A stretch of 64,000 nucleotides of DNA from Trachythela sp. YZ-2020. Lineage: Eukaryota > Cnidaria > Anthozoa > Malacalcyonacea > Clavulariidae. The stretch lies in assembly GCA_016169945.1 (NCBI GenBank), contig JADLSH010000393.1:7209501-7273500 (forward strand). Direction: 5' to 3'. The notes below the pieces were generated by a model that ran no database searches, was not told the DNA's origin, and saw only the letters and a list, made by a program, of their open reading frames with translations. Of the stretch, positions 1 through 10,523 are shown in pieces. The position numbers and the translations under genes are program-made. Within the stretch, counting starts at the first letter, position 1. Every line of letters begins with the position of its first letter.

Positions 1-660
1 GCTTACTTAAATTGATATACATATTTGCTTTTTCTTATTGTATTATAAGAGTAGGTAATAGAACCTCCACTGGCATTAAATAATTGGTATGCTATGTCAT
101 TTATGTATGGTATAAATGTCTTCAACAATCACAAGGGTCTGAAAACTAGACCATGGTGCTGTAGGTCTAAAAGGCATGTCAATAACCTGCACTGTGTATC
201 ATACAGATTTAAATATCAGGTCTTCTAGATTGTGTATTGTTGGTAAATAGACTGTGCAGTGAAGTATAAGTAAAATTTATAGGCAGCGTAATAGTCGTTT
301 CATGAGCTATAAGGTAAATTATTTTTCATGTATTAAAAACAGAAAACATATATATAGGGGTGAAATATACGATAACTGATTAGAGAGAATGGAAGATGCT
401 GTGATGGCATTAGAGCTATATCATACATCTTACAGAGTCTTGGGTTGACCATGCTTGTGAAGTATGTTAGCTGATGGTTGGTGGATTAGATATATAGTTA
501 TGTGGTATTGTGTTTTAATGCTTAGTTTGAATAGACATTTTATATATGATATACCTTCCTAAACCACCACCTGGTTGCTGAATATAGCAGGGCCTGACTT
601 GTCCCCAGTCGTCTCTATCACAAAAATTCGGAAAATAGAATAAGAAAAGGAAGGACCCTA
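1..660. other. Non-coding AT-rich stretch with a dispersed repeat copy
   Basis: I see no gene in this segment. Positions 533-587 match one unit of the 53 bp tandem repeat found near 56.6 kb (it shares the words ACCTTCCTAAACCACC and ACCTGGTTG). Positions 588-640 match, in inverted orientation, sequence near 56.16-56.23 kb. This is therefore part of a dispersed repeat family present at both ends of the window. Confidence 0.6.
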
Positions 661-913
661 CAATCCTGGACAAGTCTTGGGACACCGAGCATTTTATAGC
701 TTTAATTTTCAAAAGTCACCTTCCCCTCCCCTCCCCCCACCCCTTTTCAATGTTGGAAGTTTGCCAAATTTCACTTGAACATTCCCGTAAATCCAACATT
801 GTTCGGGGGGGTGGGGGGAAGTGTTTAGGAAACTCAGTTGCCCAATAAATGCTGTGATTGCTATAAAATATACCAAAATGTGAAGGTGTCCCAAGGACTT
901 TTGGCCAGGATTG
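661..913. mobile_element. Tc1/mariner-type MITE, copy 1
   Basis: A 253 bp non-coding element with imperfect terminal inverted repeats of about 28 bp. The left end begins CAATCCTGGACAAGTC and the right end is the complement of CAATCCTGGCCAAAAGTC. TA precedes the left end; the right flank is TC, so the TA duplication is damaged on one side. A second copy at 4609-4862 in the same orientation differs by only a few indels. TIR form and TA flanks point to Tc1/mariner mobilisation. No ORF. Confidence 0.75.
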
Positions 914-1325
914 TCTTAAAATGGGTCAGAAAAAGATCGAAATAGAAAGTTAAACATTATTAAAGAATCTTTCCTCTAACGATCGTAGATTATTTTTAAG
1001 ATAAATATTCATACATTCCGGAACATTGATTGACATTACATGCAGTAATTGTACAATACTTCCGAAATATGATATAATGCACCATGCTCCATGTTTCTAG
1101 ATGCGAGTGTAATTTCCCGGTCGAAATATTCGTAAAATATGCAGTGCATTTGTTTTGTCTTTTTATCCTATTTTTAGCTAAACATATAATGATAAGCATA
1201 TATTCCTATTACAAAATATGTGAAGTTACCTCTAAATATAAATATTTATGTAAATGACGTCACTTTGAAACTAATTTTAAAGCGAGGTCAAGACGAAGGT
1301 CATATTTTAAAGTTTTAATCGCAGA
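914..1325. other. Intergenic, upstream of Rep-like ORF
   Basis: No gene seen. This AT-rich stretch lies between MITE copy 1 and the Rep-like ORF and would hold its promoter, but I cannot point to a convincing core promoter element. Confidence 0.5.
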
Positions 1326-2588
1326 ATGGCATCTTTAGAAACTTTTCATCAAAGACTTGTTTATATCGTAACCTATAGCAGAGCTGACTTGTCGAAATTT
1401 CCTACAAAACAAAGCTTTGCCGATGCCGTAGTCACAGCATGGAAAACGTTTGGACTAACCGTAGTGCAATGGGTGGTTTCTATCGAGGGTCATGCGACGA
1501 CTGATTGTGACGATCAAGTAAACATGTATCATTATCATATGGCTTTGAAATTAGCAAGACGAGGACGATGGCTACAAGTAAGACGATTCCTCGACGATAC
1601 CTATTCTATGAAAGTAAATTTTAGTGATAACCACAACACTTATTATAGCGCGTATAAATACGTTACAAAAGAAGACAACGAATGTCTGCATTCTGAACAA
1701 CATCCAGATTTGTCTTCTCCACCCAGGACGGAGCGAGCATTGGCAAGTAAGAAAAGGAAAGCCAGAGAAAAAAAATCAAGCCATCAAAGAAAGGCCCGCA
1801 GAGAGAAATGCCTAACTGTATATGACGTCAGCCAACTTATTCTAGCAAAGAATATAACCACGAGGTTACAGCTCGTCTGCCTTGCTGTCGAGCAAAATCG
1901 TGAAGGGAAAAGTAGCTTGGCAGAGTTCATAGCCAACAAAAACAACAAGGTGGATGAGGCATTAGAAGTGGCCAAGGAATTTTCGGAAGCTGAAGCAAAA
2001 TGTATTCGCTCAAAAAAGTCGCGCATGCAGTTGTTGCAAGAGGCGAAAGAAGGAAATTGCTGTGAAGGGTGTGAGGGGGTGTGGCTTGAAGCGGCATTAA
2101 CAGCAATTCGAAATAATGGTATTTCAGTTGAGGCATTTTGCAAAGTATTGTACATTGCCCTGAAAAACGGAAGAGGCAAGTATCAAAATGTGTTCATACA
2201 CGGTCCCGCAAACTGTGGAAAAACATTTATTTTATCACCTCTGAAAGTCATTTACCACGCATTTTGCAATCCTGCTACTGGGACATTTGCCTGGATGGGG
2301 GCCGAGGAAGCAGAGGTGATATTCTTGAATGATTTTAGATGGAGTCCAGCTATCATTGCCTGGGCGGACTTGTTGCAAGCTCTTGAAGGAGACACGGTGC
2401 ATTTGCCGGCTCCAAAAAACTTTTGTAAGCGGGATATCGAGCTTAACAAGGACACTCCATTTTTTGCGACATCTGATGCTCCGCTTATTCTTATCAAGGG
2501 AGGCACTGTAGATCATGTCAACACAGAAATGATGCAAGTTAGTGGTTCCTGTTTTGCCAAACTTGTCCTTGAACACTCAAATCACTAA
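1326..2588 (+). CDS. HUH endonuclease / SF3 helicase Rep-like protein (endogenous replicon or virus-derived)
   Basis: One uninterrupted 420-codon ORF with the layout of a rolling-circle replication initiator. The N-terminal HUH part has a motif 1-like stretch (about residues 12-25), the metal-binding HYH at 69-71 and a catalytic-type YVTK at 112-115. A basic linker (about 140-165) leads to an SF3 helicase: Walker A GPANCGKT at 293-300, Walker B VIFLNDF at 331-337 and motif C-like ATSD at 381-384. Reps of CRESS-DNA viruses, parvovirus-like elements and some transposons nick ssDNA and unwind it. After motif C the protein ends within about 36 residues and lacks an obvious basic SF3 arginine finger, so the tail may be altered by a small indel. 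The ORF has no introns and sits between two MITEs. The exact family is uncertain: an endogenous viral Rep or a HUH transposon. Confidence 0.8.
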   Translation: MASLETFHQRLVYIVTYSRADLSKFPTKQSFADAVVTAWKTFGLTVVQWVVSIEGHATTDCDDQVNMYHYHMALKLARRGRWLQVRRFLDDTYSMKVNFSDNHNTYYSAYKYVTKEDNECLHSEQHPDLSSPPRTERALASKKRKAREKKSSHQRKARREKCLTVYDVSQLILAKNITTRLQLVCLAVEQNREGKSSLAEFIANKNNKVDEALEVAKEFSEAEAKCIRSKKSRMQLLQEAKEGNCCEGCEGVWLEAALTAIRNNGISVEAFCKVLYIALKNGRGKYQNVFIHGPANCGKTFILSPLKVIYHAFCNPATGTFAWMGAEEAEVIFLNDFRWSPAIIAWADLLQALEGDTVHLPAPKNFCKRDIELNKDTPFFATSDAPLILIKGGTVDHVNTEMMQVSGSCFAKLVLEHSNH

Positions 2589-3216
2589 TCAAACGGCAAA
2601 CAAATTGGACGATGCTGCTTTCCGTTTTAAGACTGGCCGTTCTAAACAGTAAAAACAAGTGCTGTAGTTGCGCACATGCACTGACAGTTAATATTTAACT
2701 ACGTTCTGTTACCGTATGTAAACAATACATAGTACAGACAATACTCACACAGTTCTCAGTACTATTATTCAAAATTGCGCACTTGATTTTTATGATATAT
2801 TTCAGATGATCCTCTAATCTGATTTAATTTACTGCTGCACAACTTGTAAACTCACTTCTTGTGTTTAGGAAGAGCCATTTGAACGTATTTTCAACAGTTC
2901 TCACTAGCTTTCAGTATCAAAAGTGGAATAAATTTTAAATTTATTTACTCAAAGAGCGAGAACTGTTAAAAGTCGCCAATTACACCCTTTAATCCTTAAT
3001 ATTAAGGTTTGTTTCTAAGGGAAATACGATATAAAGACAAATGTCACTAAACTTTATTGTAACAAATGAATAATATTGTATTTATCCTTGAAACTGTAGG
3101 CGAGAAGTGTTCTCCCGTGTGTGTGAGAACTGTTAGTTTATATGTAATTCAACATCCGGTTTAATTGTTAATACACGTCGATCATGAATAACCCATATAT
3201 ATAATCATGTAAGGTG
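2589..3216. repeat. Spacer with repeated GAGAACTGTT motifs
   Basis: Non-coding spacer between the 3' ends of the convergent Rep-like and Tc1-like genes. The decamer GAGAACTGTT or a close variant occurs four times: in complement near 2750 and 2892, and forward near 2958 and 3125. The inner pair forms a perfect 10 bp inverted repeat (AACAGTTCTC ... GAGAACTGTT) and the outer pair an imperfect one. A short palindrome, GAGAAGTGTTCTC, lies near 3102. The arrangement resembles iterons or nested element ends, but no function is shown. Confidence 0.5.
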
Positions 3217-4314
3217 TCAATATTTTATTCGAAATCCCTTTGATTTAATTACAGCATTAATTCTTTGAGACATACTATTTATTGTGCGATCTATTACATC
3301 TACAGAAATATTATCCAATGTATTTAAAATTCTTGTTTCAAATTCTTTGAATGATTCAGCTGTAATATTCTCACATATAGCTTGGCGTTCCAAATCCGCC
3401 TTCACAATATGAAATATGTTCTCTATTGGATTTAGATCTGGAGAACGAGGAGGTATCACATGCATTTCTGCCTCGATTTCTTCAAGAGCATTCCGTGCCA
3501 CTTTACTTGTCTGGCAAGGGTCATTATCCATTATGAATAAACGCCTCCCGTTGCGTTTAGGACCAGCCCGAGCAAACGAAATACGAAATTGGTCTTTAAT
3601 AAACTGTGCAAAAAAGGGACCGTCCATTTTTGTGTACGGTACACGTAGCACAACTCCTTTTCCATAAGCAACTGCAACCATAACATGAACCCTTCGTCCA
3701 CCTGGAAGCTCTTTCGAACCTTTCGTCGTAATTTCCAATCCTTCGCTTTTCTTTCGCCAAACTCTTGATTTCGGCGTCGTTGCTGTAGCGAATGGGTTAT
3801 ACTTGTGTACAAAGGAAACACTGTCTAAATAGAATGCGACCTCATTACACCAAAACTCTTGATTTTGGGTCAAACAAAGTCTCTTTGTTTTTCGTGCATA
3901 ATTTAATCGTCTTTTTCTATCCTTTTCGCTCAACAATCCCTTTTTCCGAGCTTGCAAAAATCCGTATCCCAATAAGTTTAAATGCCGCAAGTATGTCCGC
4001 CTACTGGCCAGCTGCAAGCTTAATCCGCTCGCTGATACCAACGATTTAACATTGAAGTTCATATTTTCCTTTCTACATTTCTTCAACGATCTAAGTAAAA
4101 TCCGTGAGCTCCGCTCATCAATTTTATTCGGTCTTCCCGTTTTGGAAGGTTTCGATTTTCCTTCTGATTTAAAACCACTTTTGCATATCCTCTCAGCAGA
4201 CGACTTTGACATCTTACATTTTAGCGCTATCTCCCTGTAGGATGCTGCAGAATCCATTTTTAAATACATTGCTAGTGCCCTTTGCTGGGCTGATATTTTA
4301 CCTTTGTACACCAT
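3217..4314 (-). CDS. Tc1-like transposase, DD34E, apparently intact
   Basis: A 365-codon ORF without stops. Residues about 1-120 carry paired helix-turn-helix-like DNA-binding segments with a basic GRPNK hinge near 60-64. The catalytic region has the first Asp in FYLDSVSF (D164), the second in FIMDNDP (D263) and the Glu in SPDLNPIEN (E298). The D263-E298 spacing leaves 34 residues between, the Tc1 DD34E signature. Length is usual for Tc1 transposases (about 340-370 aa). Function: cut-and-paste transposition at TA. I could not find its TIRs directly around the ORF. MITE copy 2 starts about 300 bp upstream of its start codon, but whether this enzyme mobilises those MITEs is untested. Confidence 0.92.
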   Translation of the reverse strand: MVYKGKISAQQRALAMYLKMDSAASYREIALKCKMSKSSAERICKSGFKSEGKSKPSKTGRPNKIDERSSRILLRSLKKCRKENMNFNVKSLVSASGLSLQLASRRTYLRHLNLLGYGFLQARKKGLLSEKDRKRRLNYARKTKRLCLTQNQEFWCNEVAFYLDSVSFVHKYNPFATATTPKSRVWRKKSEGLEITTKGSKELPGGRRVHVMVAVAYGKGVVLRVPYTKMDGPFFAQFIKDQFRISFARAGPKRNGRRLFIMDNDPCQTSKVARNALEEIEAEMHVIPPRSPDLNPIENIFHIVKADLERQAICENITAESFKEFETRILNTLDNISVDVIDRTINSMSQRINAVIKSKGFRIKY

Positions 4315-4608
4315 TCTTACTTTAAAATATCAATATTTTTTAACAATAGAAACCTTCTGCAAACACGAAATATATATATTTCAACTTCCTCCTTGCCCTT
4401 ACAAGTAATTACCTAATTGCCTTTCTTACGTACTAATGATTATGACGTTACTGAACCTGCAAGCCCGCGCGCCTCCCGCCCTATTTTTTGACGTTAATGA
4501 CGCCTAACAATTTGTGATGTCACAATATCCCATAAACAAAAGAATGACCGTTATATATCACATAAAAATAGATAATTTTTGCACATTATAATTTTTACTA
4601 TTTTAAGA

Positions 4609-4862
4609 CAATCCTGGACAAAAGTCTTGGGACACCGAGCATTTTATAGCTTTAATTTTCAAAAGTCACCTTCCCCTCCCCTCCCCCCACCCCTTTTCAA
4701 TGTTGGAAGTTTGCCAAATTTCACTTGAACATTCCCGTAAATCCAACATTGTTCGGGGGGTGGGGGGAAGTGTTTAGGAAACTCAGTTGCCCAATAAATG
4801 CTGTGATTGCTATAAAATATACCAAAATGTGAAGGTGTCCCAAGGACTTTTGGCCAGGATTG
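4609..4862. mobile_element. Tc1/mariner-type MITE, copy 2
   Basis: A 254 bp copy almost identical to the element at 661-913 and in the same orientation. It begins CAATCCTGGACAAAAGTC and ends with the inverted copy of that terminus. TA follows the right end while the left flank is GA, so here the TA is intact on the opposite side from copy 1. Similarity across the whole length implies recent activity or a segmental duplication. Confidence 0.75.
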
Positions 4863-5106
4863 TAGTTGTGATTTTTATCAGGAAAATGGTTTGGCGCAAC
4901 ATTTCAGAGCTAAACACAGTGGCGTTATCTTCACAAAGAAACACATTAGCGACTCGAAACATCAATTGCAAATGTGTCACGGTCAAGAGCCGTGAATGTT
5001 AATATATTATGTAAATTTTGTTTCAGTTGAGTGGTGTCGATTTGAGTGAGCTATTTGTGAGCTATTAAAATTTAAAAATGTTTGATTGTTTGTCTTCGAT
5101 TTGCAG

Positions 5107-5385
5107 AAAGACGAATCCTATACCAGTTACAATGTCTCTACGTCGCACGAAAATTGTACGGACTTATGCATTGTCCCTAAAGATGGCAAAGACCCGTCAA
5201 AGCTAGTAGGAATGGCTCTGATGCACTTTGGATATCTTAAACCTTATGCTAAAAGTAGTAAACCCGAAGTTGTTGAAGTTAAAGGAGGGAATATCATTGC
5301 CAAATTCAATACGTGGTTTTCCACGAAGGCGTTATCAGGAAAGGAGATGATGTACATAGTTGCAGAAGCTATTTTTGTGAAAAAG
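5107..5385 (+). CDS. Unidentified internal exon
   Basis: An open reading frame bounded by a plausible acceptor (TTGCAG before 5107) and donor (GTAGTC from 5386), 93 codons long and phase 0. Its translation has ordinary composition and no stops; I do not recognise a domain. It lies about 560 bp upstream of the RecQ-like exon on the same strand and could be its upstream exon. That link is only positional. Confidence 0.35.
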
Positions 5386-5439
5386 GTAGTCACTTTGTTT
5401 CATGTAATATTCATCTCAGTGAATCTCGCTACTGTCTAA

Positions 5440-5944
5440 GTATATTAAACCTTGGGGACATTTAAACTTGATGGGGAGGGAAGGGTCCCAGAACGTGGAA
5501 ATTTGACATGGCCACTGTGTTTGTTCTTTCCAATTTGGGCAATTGACCATGGATTTAAGAATCCATAGTAGGTGAACTCAGGAAAGGGGCCATTCCATTT
5601 TATGTCCACATACCCCCTATGGACGAGCATTTCTTGGGGGTTTCGAAAAAGCCATTTTCTGGGGGTTATAGCCGTCGGCATCCTTTGATCTTTTACAACC
5701 TCCCCAAAAAAATTTGCACCCCCCAGAAAATAAATCCTAATTGGCTTAAATAACAGTAATGATGTAGTATGATTGAAATAAAGTTATAGATTTCGCTTCC
5801 ACCCCTCTGAATTTTTTCCACCCGCACAGAAAAAAATCTGAAAATCCATCCCTGGAATACCCACCACATATAGACTATAACAGTGTATGGTACTGAATAT
5901 ACTACTGAACCATACTGAATACTTTCATTTATTTATCTATATAG
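5440..5944. other. Non-coding spacer
   Basis: No gene seen. It contains C-rich runs and AT-rich sequence and ends in a plausible acceptor (ATAG) before the RecQ-like exon. Confidence 0.5.
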
Positions 5945-7363
5945 GACATGTCTATTGTACCCACACCATCTCAAAGTGTTGACGAAAGTGAGGAGTCTGT
6001 CAACACTGTCAATACTGGCATACCTTCTGGTGATGGAGCACTTGATATTCTTCGTGGAGTATTAAAATTGCAGCAGTTTAGAGGGTTGCAAAGAGATGCA
6101 ATTGAAAGTATTTTGTCTGGGAAGAATACATTACTAGTCATGCCAACAGGATGACTATCATTTATCACTCCCGAGAGTGTACTTTCCCCTGAAGTAATTA
6201 GTGTTTTGCATCAGCTAGCAGCCAAGGAGCTTCTAAATTTTTTTGTGATAGATGAAGACATTGTATAGATTCCTGGGGATTCCACTTTCGACCGAGTTAT
6301 CATGAACTTTATATACTAAAGGAATTTGGCCAACCCATTCTTGCCATGACAGGTACTGCCACAAAGCGAACACAGTCTGTCATCATTGATAAACTGCAGC
6401 TTTCAGATGTGAACATGTTGCAGCAGTCATCAGATCGACCCAATCTAGTGTACCATGTATTGGAGAAGCAAGGAAGTGATTACTCATCTCTGGTTGCCCT
6501 AATAAAAAAATCCTTTGAATGCAAGTCCGGAATAGTTTACTGCCAACAGCGAAAAAACACTGTAGAAGTTTTGTATCAACTGCAAAAGGCTGGAATAAAT
6601 GCAACATTTTATCATGCTGGTATGGATGTCTATAGAAGACAAGAAGTCGCTGAGAGTTGAAAAGCTGGCCAGACACATGTTATTTGTGCTACTGTAGCTT
6701 TTGGGATGGGTATCGACAAGAAAGATGTAAAGTTTGTCATTCATGATGGTATACCATGTAACCTTGAAAGCTATGTTCAGGAATCTGGGAGAGCTGGCAG
6801 GGATGGAACAGAAGCCCAATGCATGATCTTCTTTCGATTTGAGAACAAGACGATACACTTGTGGAACATATAATTGTTACCAGAAGGGGATGAGAAGTTG
6901 CAAAGCATTTGCAACCTCAATGCAATGGTGAGTTACTGTTTAACCCCATCATGCCGAAAAGCTCAAATTGTCAAATATTTTGATAACAAAGCATCTTCTA
7001 CATGCAATCAGAAGTGTGATGTGTGTATACATGGACCAAATCCTCTAGTTAATGGAACTCAACATGCAAAAGCTATTCTTTTGTGTTTACAGTCAATGCA
7101 GTCAATTTAACCCAAATGTAATTGTTAAGCTTCTTGCTCTGACATATAGGGGTTCAAAAGCCAAAGAAATTGTGAGTAAAGGTTACCATAATGCAGAAAA
7201 TCATGGGAATGGGTCCAAGGAATTAAATAATAAGACAATTTTAAAATGTATACACTTTTTAATCACTGGTGGTATTTTACATGAGAAATTAAGACCACTC
7301 AAAGAGAGTAAGACATTTATATATAATATTCATTTGATGCGGAAGGACCAAATTTTTGCATGA
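5945..7363 (+). pseudogene. RecQ-family DNA helicase, decayed
   Basis: Conserved RecQ pieces appear in order but in more than one frame. These are motif 0 (FRGLQRDAI), the start of motif I (LVMPTG followed by a TGA), ITPESV, a degraded DEAH region (VIDED), a post-frameshift FRPSYHEL, motif III MTGTAT, motif IV region GIVYCQQR, and FGMGIDKKDVKFVIH. Motif VI ESGRAGRDG follows, then a zinc-binding RQC-type CRKAQI ... CNQKCDVC and a winged-helix-like tail. Between LVMPTG and ITPESV the rest of Walker A and motif Ia (normally about 70 residues) are missing. There are in-frame stops near 6154, 6659 and 6871 and frameshifts near 6290 and 7090. It cannot make a working helicase. RecQ enzymes unwind DNA 3'-5'; such copies can be host paralogs or element cargo. 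Confidence 0.85.
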
Positions 7364-7757
7364 ACACTGAACCTACCCCAAAATAGATGAGTTTCGCTGA
7401 GGTTCTTAACCGTGGTCAAACTGGGTAGAATATTCAGTCCATTTTCTTAACTCACTTAATGGCACAGTTGGAACACATGAAATACCAACAAACCTGATGT
7501 TACAAAGCAATACTCGAGTCTGCCATCATTCTGGCATGTAGTACATTTGGTGTTCCGACATGTTTACTAAATTACCCTTTGAGTCAGACATTTAATCACT
7601 AATCCACCTCTTTTGTATATTATTTCTACAAATGTTAATCCCTGCAAAATTGTATTGTTGTGTTACAAGACGTGACAATGTCAAGTCAAATGAGTAACGG
7701 AGTGCATGTTTTGCAATGAAAAACAGTCATTTCAAACCTTTTTCAACACTTAATTGC
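7364..7757. other. Non-coding spacer between convergent pseudogenes
   Basis: No gene seen. This AT-rich spacer separates the 3' ends of the RecQ-like and DUF6589/ankyrin-like pseudogenes. Confidence 0.5.
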
Positions 7758-10523
7758 TTAAAGCGTACAGTCATATTCAGTCACTTTCTTCATTTTCATC
7801 TTCACTTTGAACAACAAAAACATATTTTGTTTTACTTTAACCTTCCCTTTCACATACACATCAATCAAGGACGGTTTGACATGCCCTTCTGCTTTTCCCT
7901 CCTTGCTGAGCTTCGGGATTGTGGTAACAGTAACATCTGGAAAACGAACGTTTTCCTTCAAGCAAAACCACATACACTTGAGTTGCACCTTGTGGTGGGA
8001 TGTAGGATGGACATCAAAAGCATCATGTGAAGAATATGCTTCTCTTACAGAGGTGAATGCTTCGACATTTACCATGAAGTGCTTCATCATACTGATGCTT
8101 GAATGGCCTAAGTCATTTGCATAAGGTACAATACTTTTTCTTATTTATATGTTTAATAACATATTTGTATACAAGTATATGCATACAATACTGTTTAGAA
8201 CTGGTCATTATTTACCAGAGGCATATTTCTTCAGCGGTAGCACCATGTACGTTTCAACCCATTCGTCTAATGCTAAACTGTGCCCCGGTCTACCATGTAC
8301 ACTGATTGAATAATTTTGTTGCATCAACTTTCTTGTTACTAGTGGCCATGCAGCGACTACATTTGTGACGTGCACAAAAGCCTCCATCCAGTAATTTATT
8401 TTTTGGAGTTGAGCAAATAGTGGCAGTATCAACATCCACACAGCCTCTTGGGCGATACGATGACCTTTCCTGATGCTAGATTTGTACAAATTTCTCAAGG
8501 GACCAAATAAAGTTATCATCTGACTTTGATAGGCAAAATGGATACACTCCGATGACTTTCTAAGCCAAAGCTTGAACTGTTCAAGGATTAGCTGGTTATG
8601 ATTCCCAAATTTGTGTTGATGAAGATCCGGTGCTTCTTTACAAGGGAAGAAATCGCTGCTCTTAAACAACTGAACTGCCGCCAAACCGTATGCCGCCATG
8701 TAAACCTCTCTTACAGCTTCATCAATCCTTCTCAAATTTTGGTTTTGAAACCGAATCTTCCACCATTGCTTCGCCAGACACTTGAGCACCTGTACTTGAC
8801 ACTGTGTCTACCTAGATTAAATTCCAAATCGATTTGTTATATTCATCTTCCTTGCTAGAATGGTTTTCTAGCAACTCACTGATTGTGCCAAGATTCATCC
8901 TATCAGCCATCTCTTTGGGTGCTGGAACAGAAGTGTAGAATTAATCATCAAACTCCGCAAAATGCTCCAACAGCAATTTGACATTAGCTTCATTCCCCTT
9001 GATGATTGCCAAAGTAAGTGGAGTTGCCCGCATCTCTCTTTAACATTTGGATTCACACCAAGATTTAATAATGTTTGCACCAATGTGACGTTGTCTTCTT
9101 CAACTGCATGATGCAGAATGGAACGACCATGATGATCTGTTGCATCATTCCACAACTTTCTGTTTAACTGCAGGTAGTTAGTGAGTCGTATAAGAGCATC
9201 TGGATCATTAGATTGATGTGCACTCCATATCTTTGCATTGAATTTGTTTACATCTATTCTTTGAAGCATTTCTTGGTTTCCATCTGAACTATGTGTATCC
9301 TCACAATCATCTTCCTCTTCACATTCATCTCCTCCATCGAGATTTTTATCCAAACTATCAAGTTTATCTTCCAATCCTTTCATCTCTTTCTTGTGTTCTT
9401 GGAGAAGGAGAATGAAGTCATGATGATTCCTTGCTGATTTGATTGAAAAGTTGTTTTCCTTTTCATTAAACGGTAAAACAACCTCATCGTGTTTACAAGG
9501 AATTCCAAATTCCTTCCCAAATTCATCCAAACAAGATGCTCCACCAGCTAGTGTGGAATTGTCTTCCAAAGAAAGAGGAAGGATTAAGGTATCTGATTTA
9601 CCCTTAAATATGTCATTTCGTCTGTTTCCTCATCAAGACAAGTTTCACCAATGTCAAAATTGTAGTTTGCCTGGAGGGCAATGTTGAACTCGTTTTCATT
9701 CACACAACCAAAGTCATTACCCGCCAGTGGAGTCTTGTTCAAGCCAATATTTAGTAAATTCAGAAAGTGGAAATCTTTTGCCTCATTCCAAATATGAAGA
9801 TGATCAGGGTTGTTCTCTAAAATAAATGAAAATTGAGTAACAACAAATATAATATACTATCAAAACAAACGTGGTGGGTTCAGCATCAGCAGCAATATAG
9901 ATTATAGGGTTGGATCAAGGACCTTTGCTCGAAAAGCAGTAAACAGTAAAGAACTTGAAACCACTAAATGTTACTATAAGCCTCTACATACAGGTTTTGA
10001 GTGTATATAAACCAAATCATAAATTAGCTGATGCTGGTCAAGACCTTTTTGTTGGGCAAGAGTGACTCGCACACCCACTAATGCATAAGGTCAATTTTCA
10101 TCTGTGTTTCCCTTGAATTCTGTTAAAAATACTTGGCAATGATCGACCAACTCAAATATGAAAGTTAATGTTGTAGCTTACAATTATTTTGTCAAGAAGA
10201 ACAGTTTTCTTAAACACCAATAATTAAGCAGTAATTGTTTACATGTACTTACCAATAAATATATCTTTAAAAGTCAGTTCCTTTATTGGCTTTTGAGGAT
10301 CTTCTGATGCAACTTTATCATGAAGCAAATGTTCCATTCAAGATGTGTTTGGAATCATCACTCCACGGACAGTCAAATTCCACATTACTCGTCCAAGATT
10401 CTTCATTAAAGGAAGGTGTCGTTTATTGCCACGATACAGATTCACATTATCCATCAAAAAGATAATTGGTGTATGTTTTGGAACACGCTGGTCAATTACT
10501 GATTGGAAGTTTTTCAGAAGTTT
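7758..10523 (-). pseudogene. DUF6589/ankyrin-type gene, C-terminal half, broken
   Basis: Read on the minus strand, three exon blocks with good splice borders are visible. The block 10253-10523 carries IIFLMDNVNLYRG and MWNLTVRGVMIP, and ends at a GTAAGT donor. The block 8216-9816 carries HIWNEAKDFHF, LILPLSLEDNSTLAGG, an acidic stretch, ankyrin repeats (GRSILHHAV, then LTLAIIKGNEANVKLLLE after a frameshift) and a C-terminal AAWPLVTRKL ... GHSLALDEWVE segment. The block 7758-8107 carries AFDVHPT and the C-terminus. Lesions: a stop near 10340, and frameshifts near 9605, 9040 and 8780. From memory, this order matches an uncharacterised DUF6589 plus ankyrin family abundant in cnidarians; no biochemical role is known to me. 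Its upstream exon is cut at 10523 by a PLE. The probable N-terminal half is at 54376-55995. Confidence 0.65.

Noticed and set aside
3217..4314. TIRs of the Tc1 transposase gene in its immediate flanks
   Set aside because: I scanned both sides and found no convincing inverted pair; the GAGAACTGTT motifs lie only on one side.
10345..10523. N-terminal part of the Penelope RT ORF on the plus strand
   Set aside because: The minus strand of this stretch reads as a DUF6589-type exon; plus-strand openness is accidental and the RT begins at about 10524.
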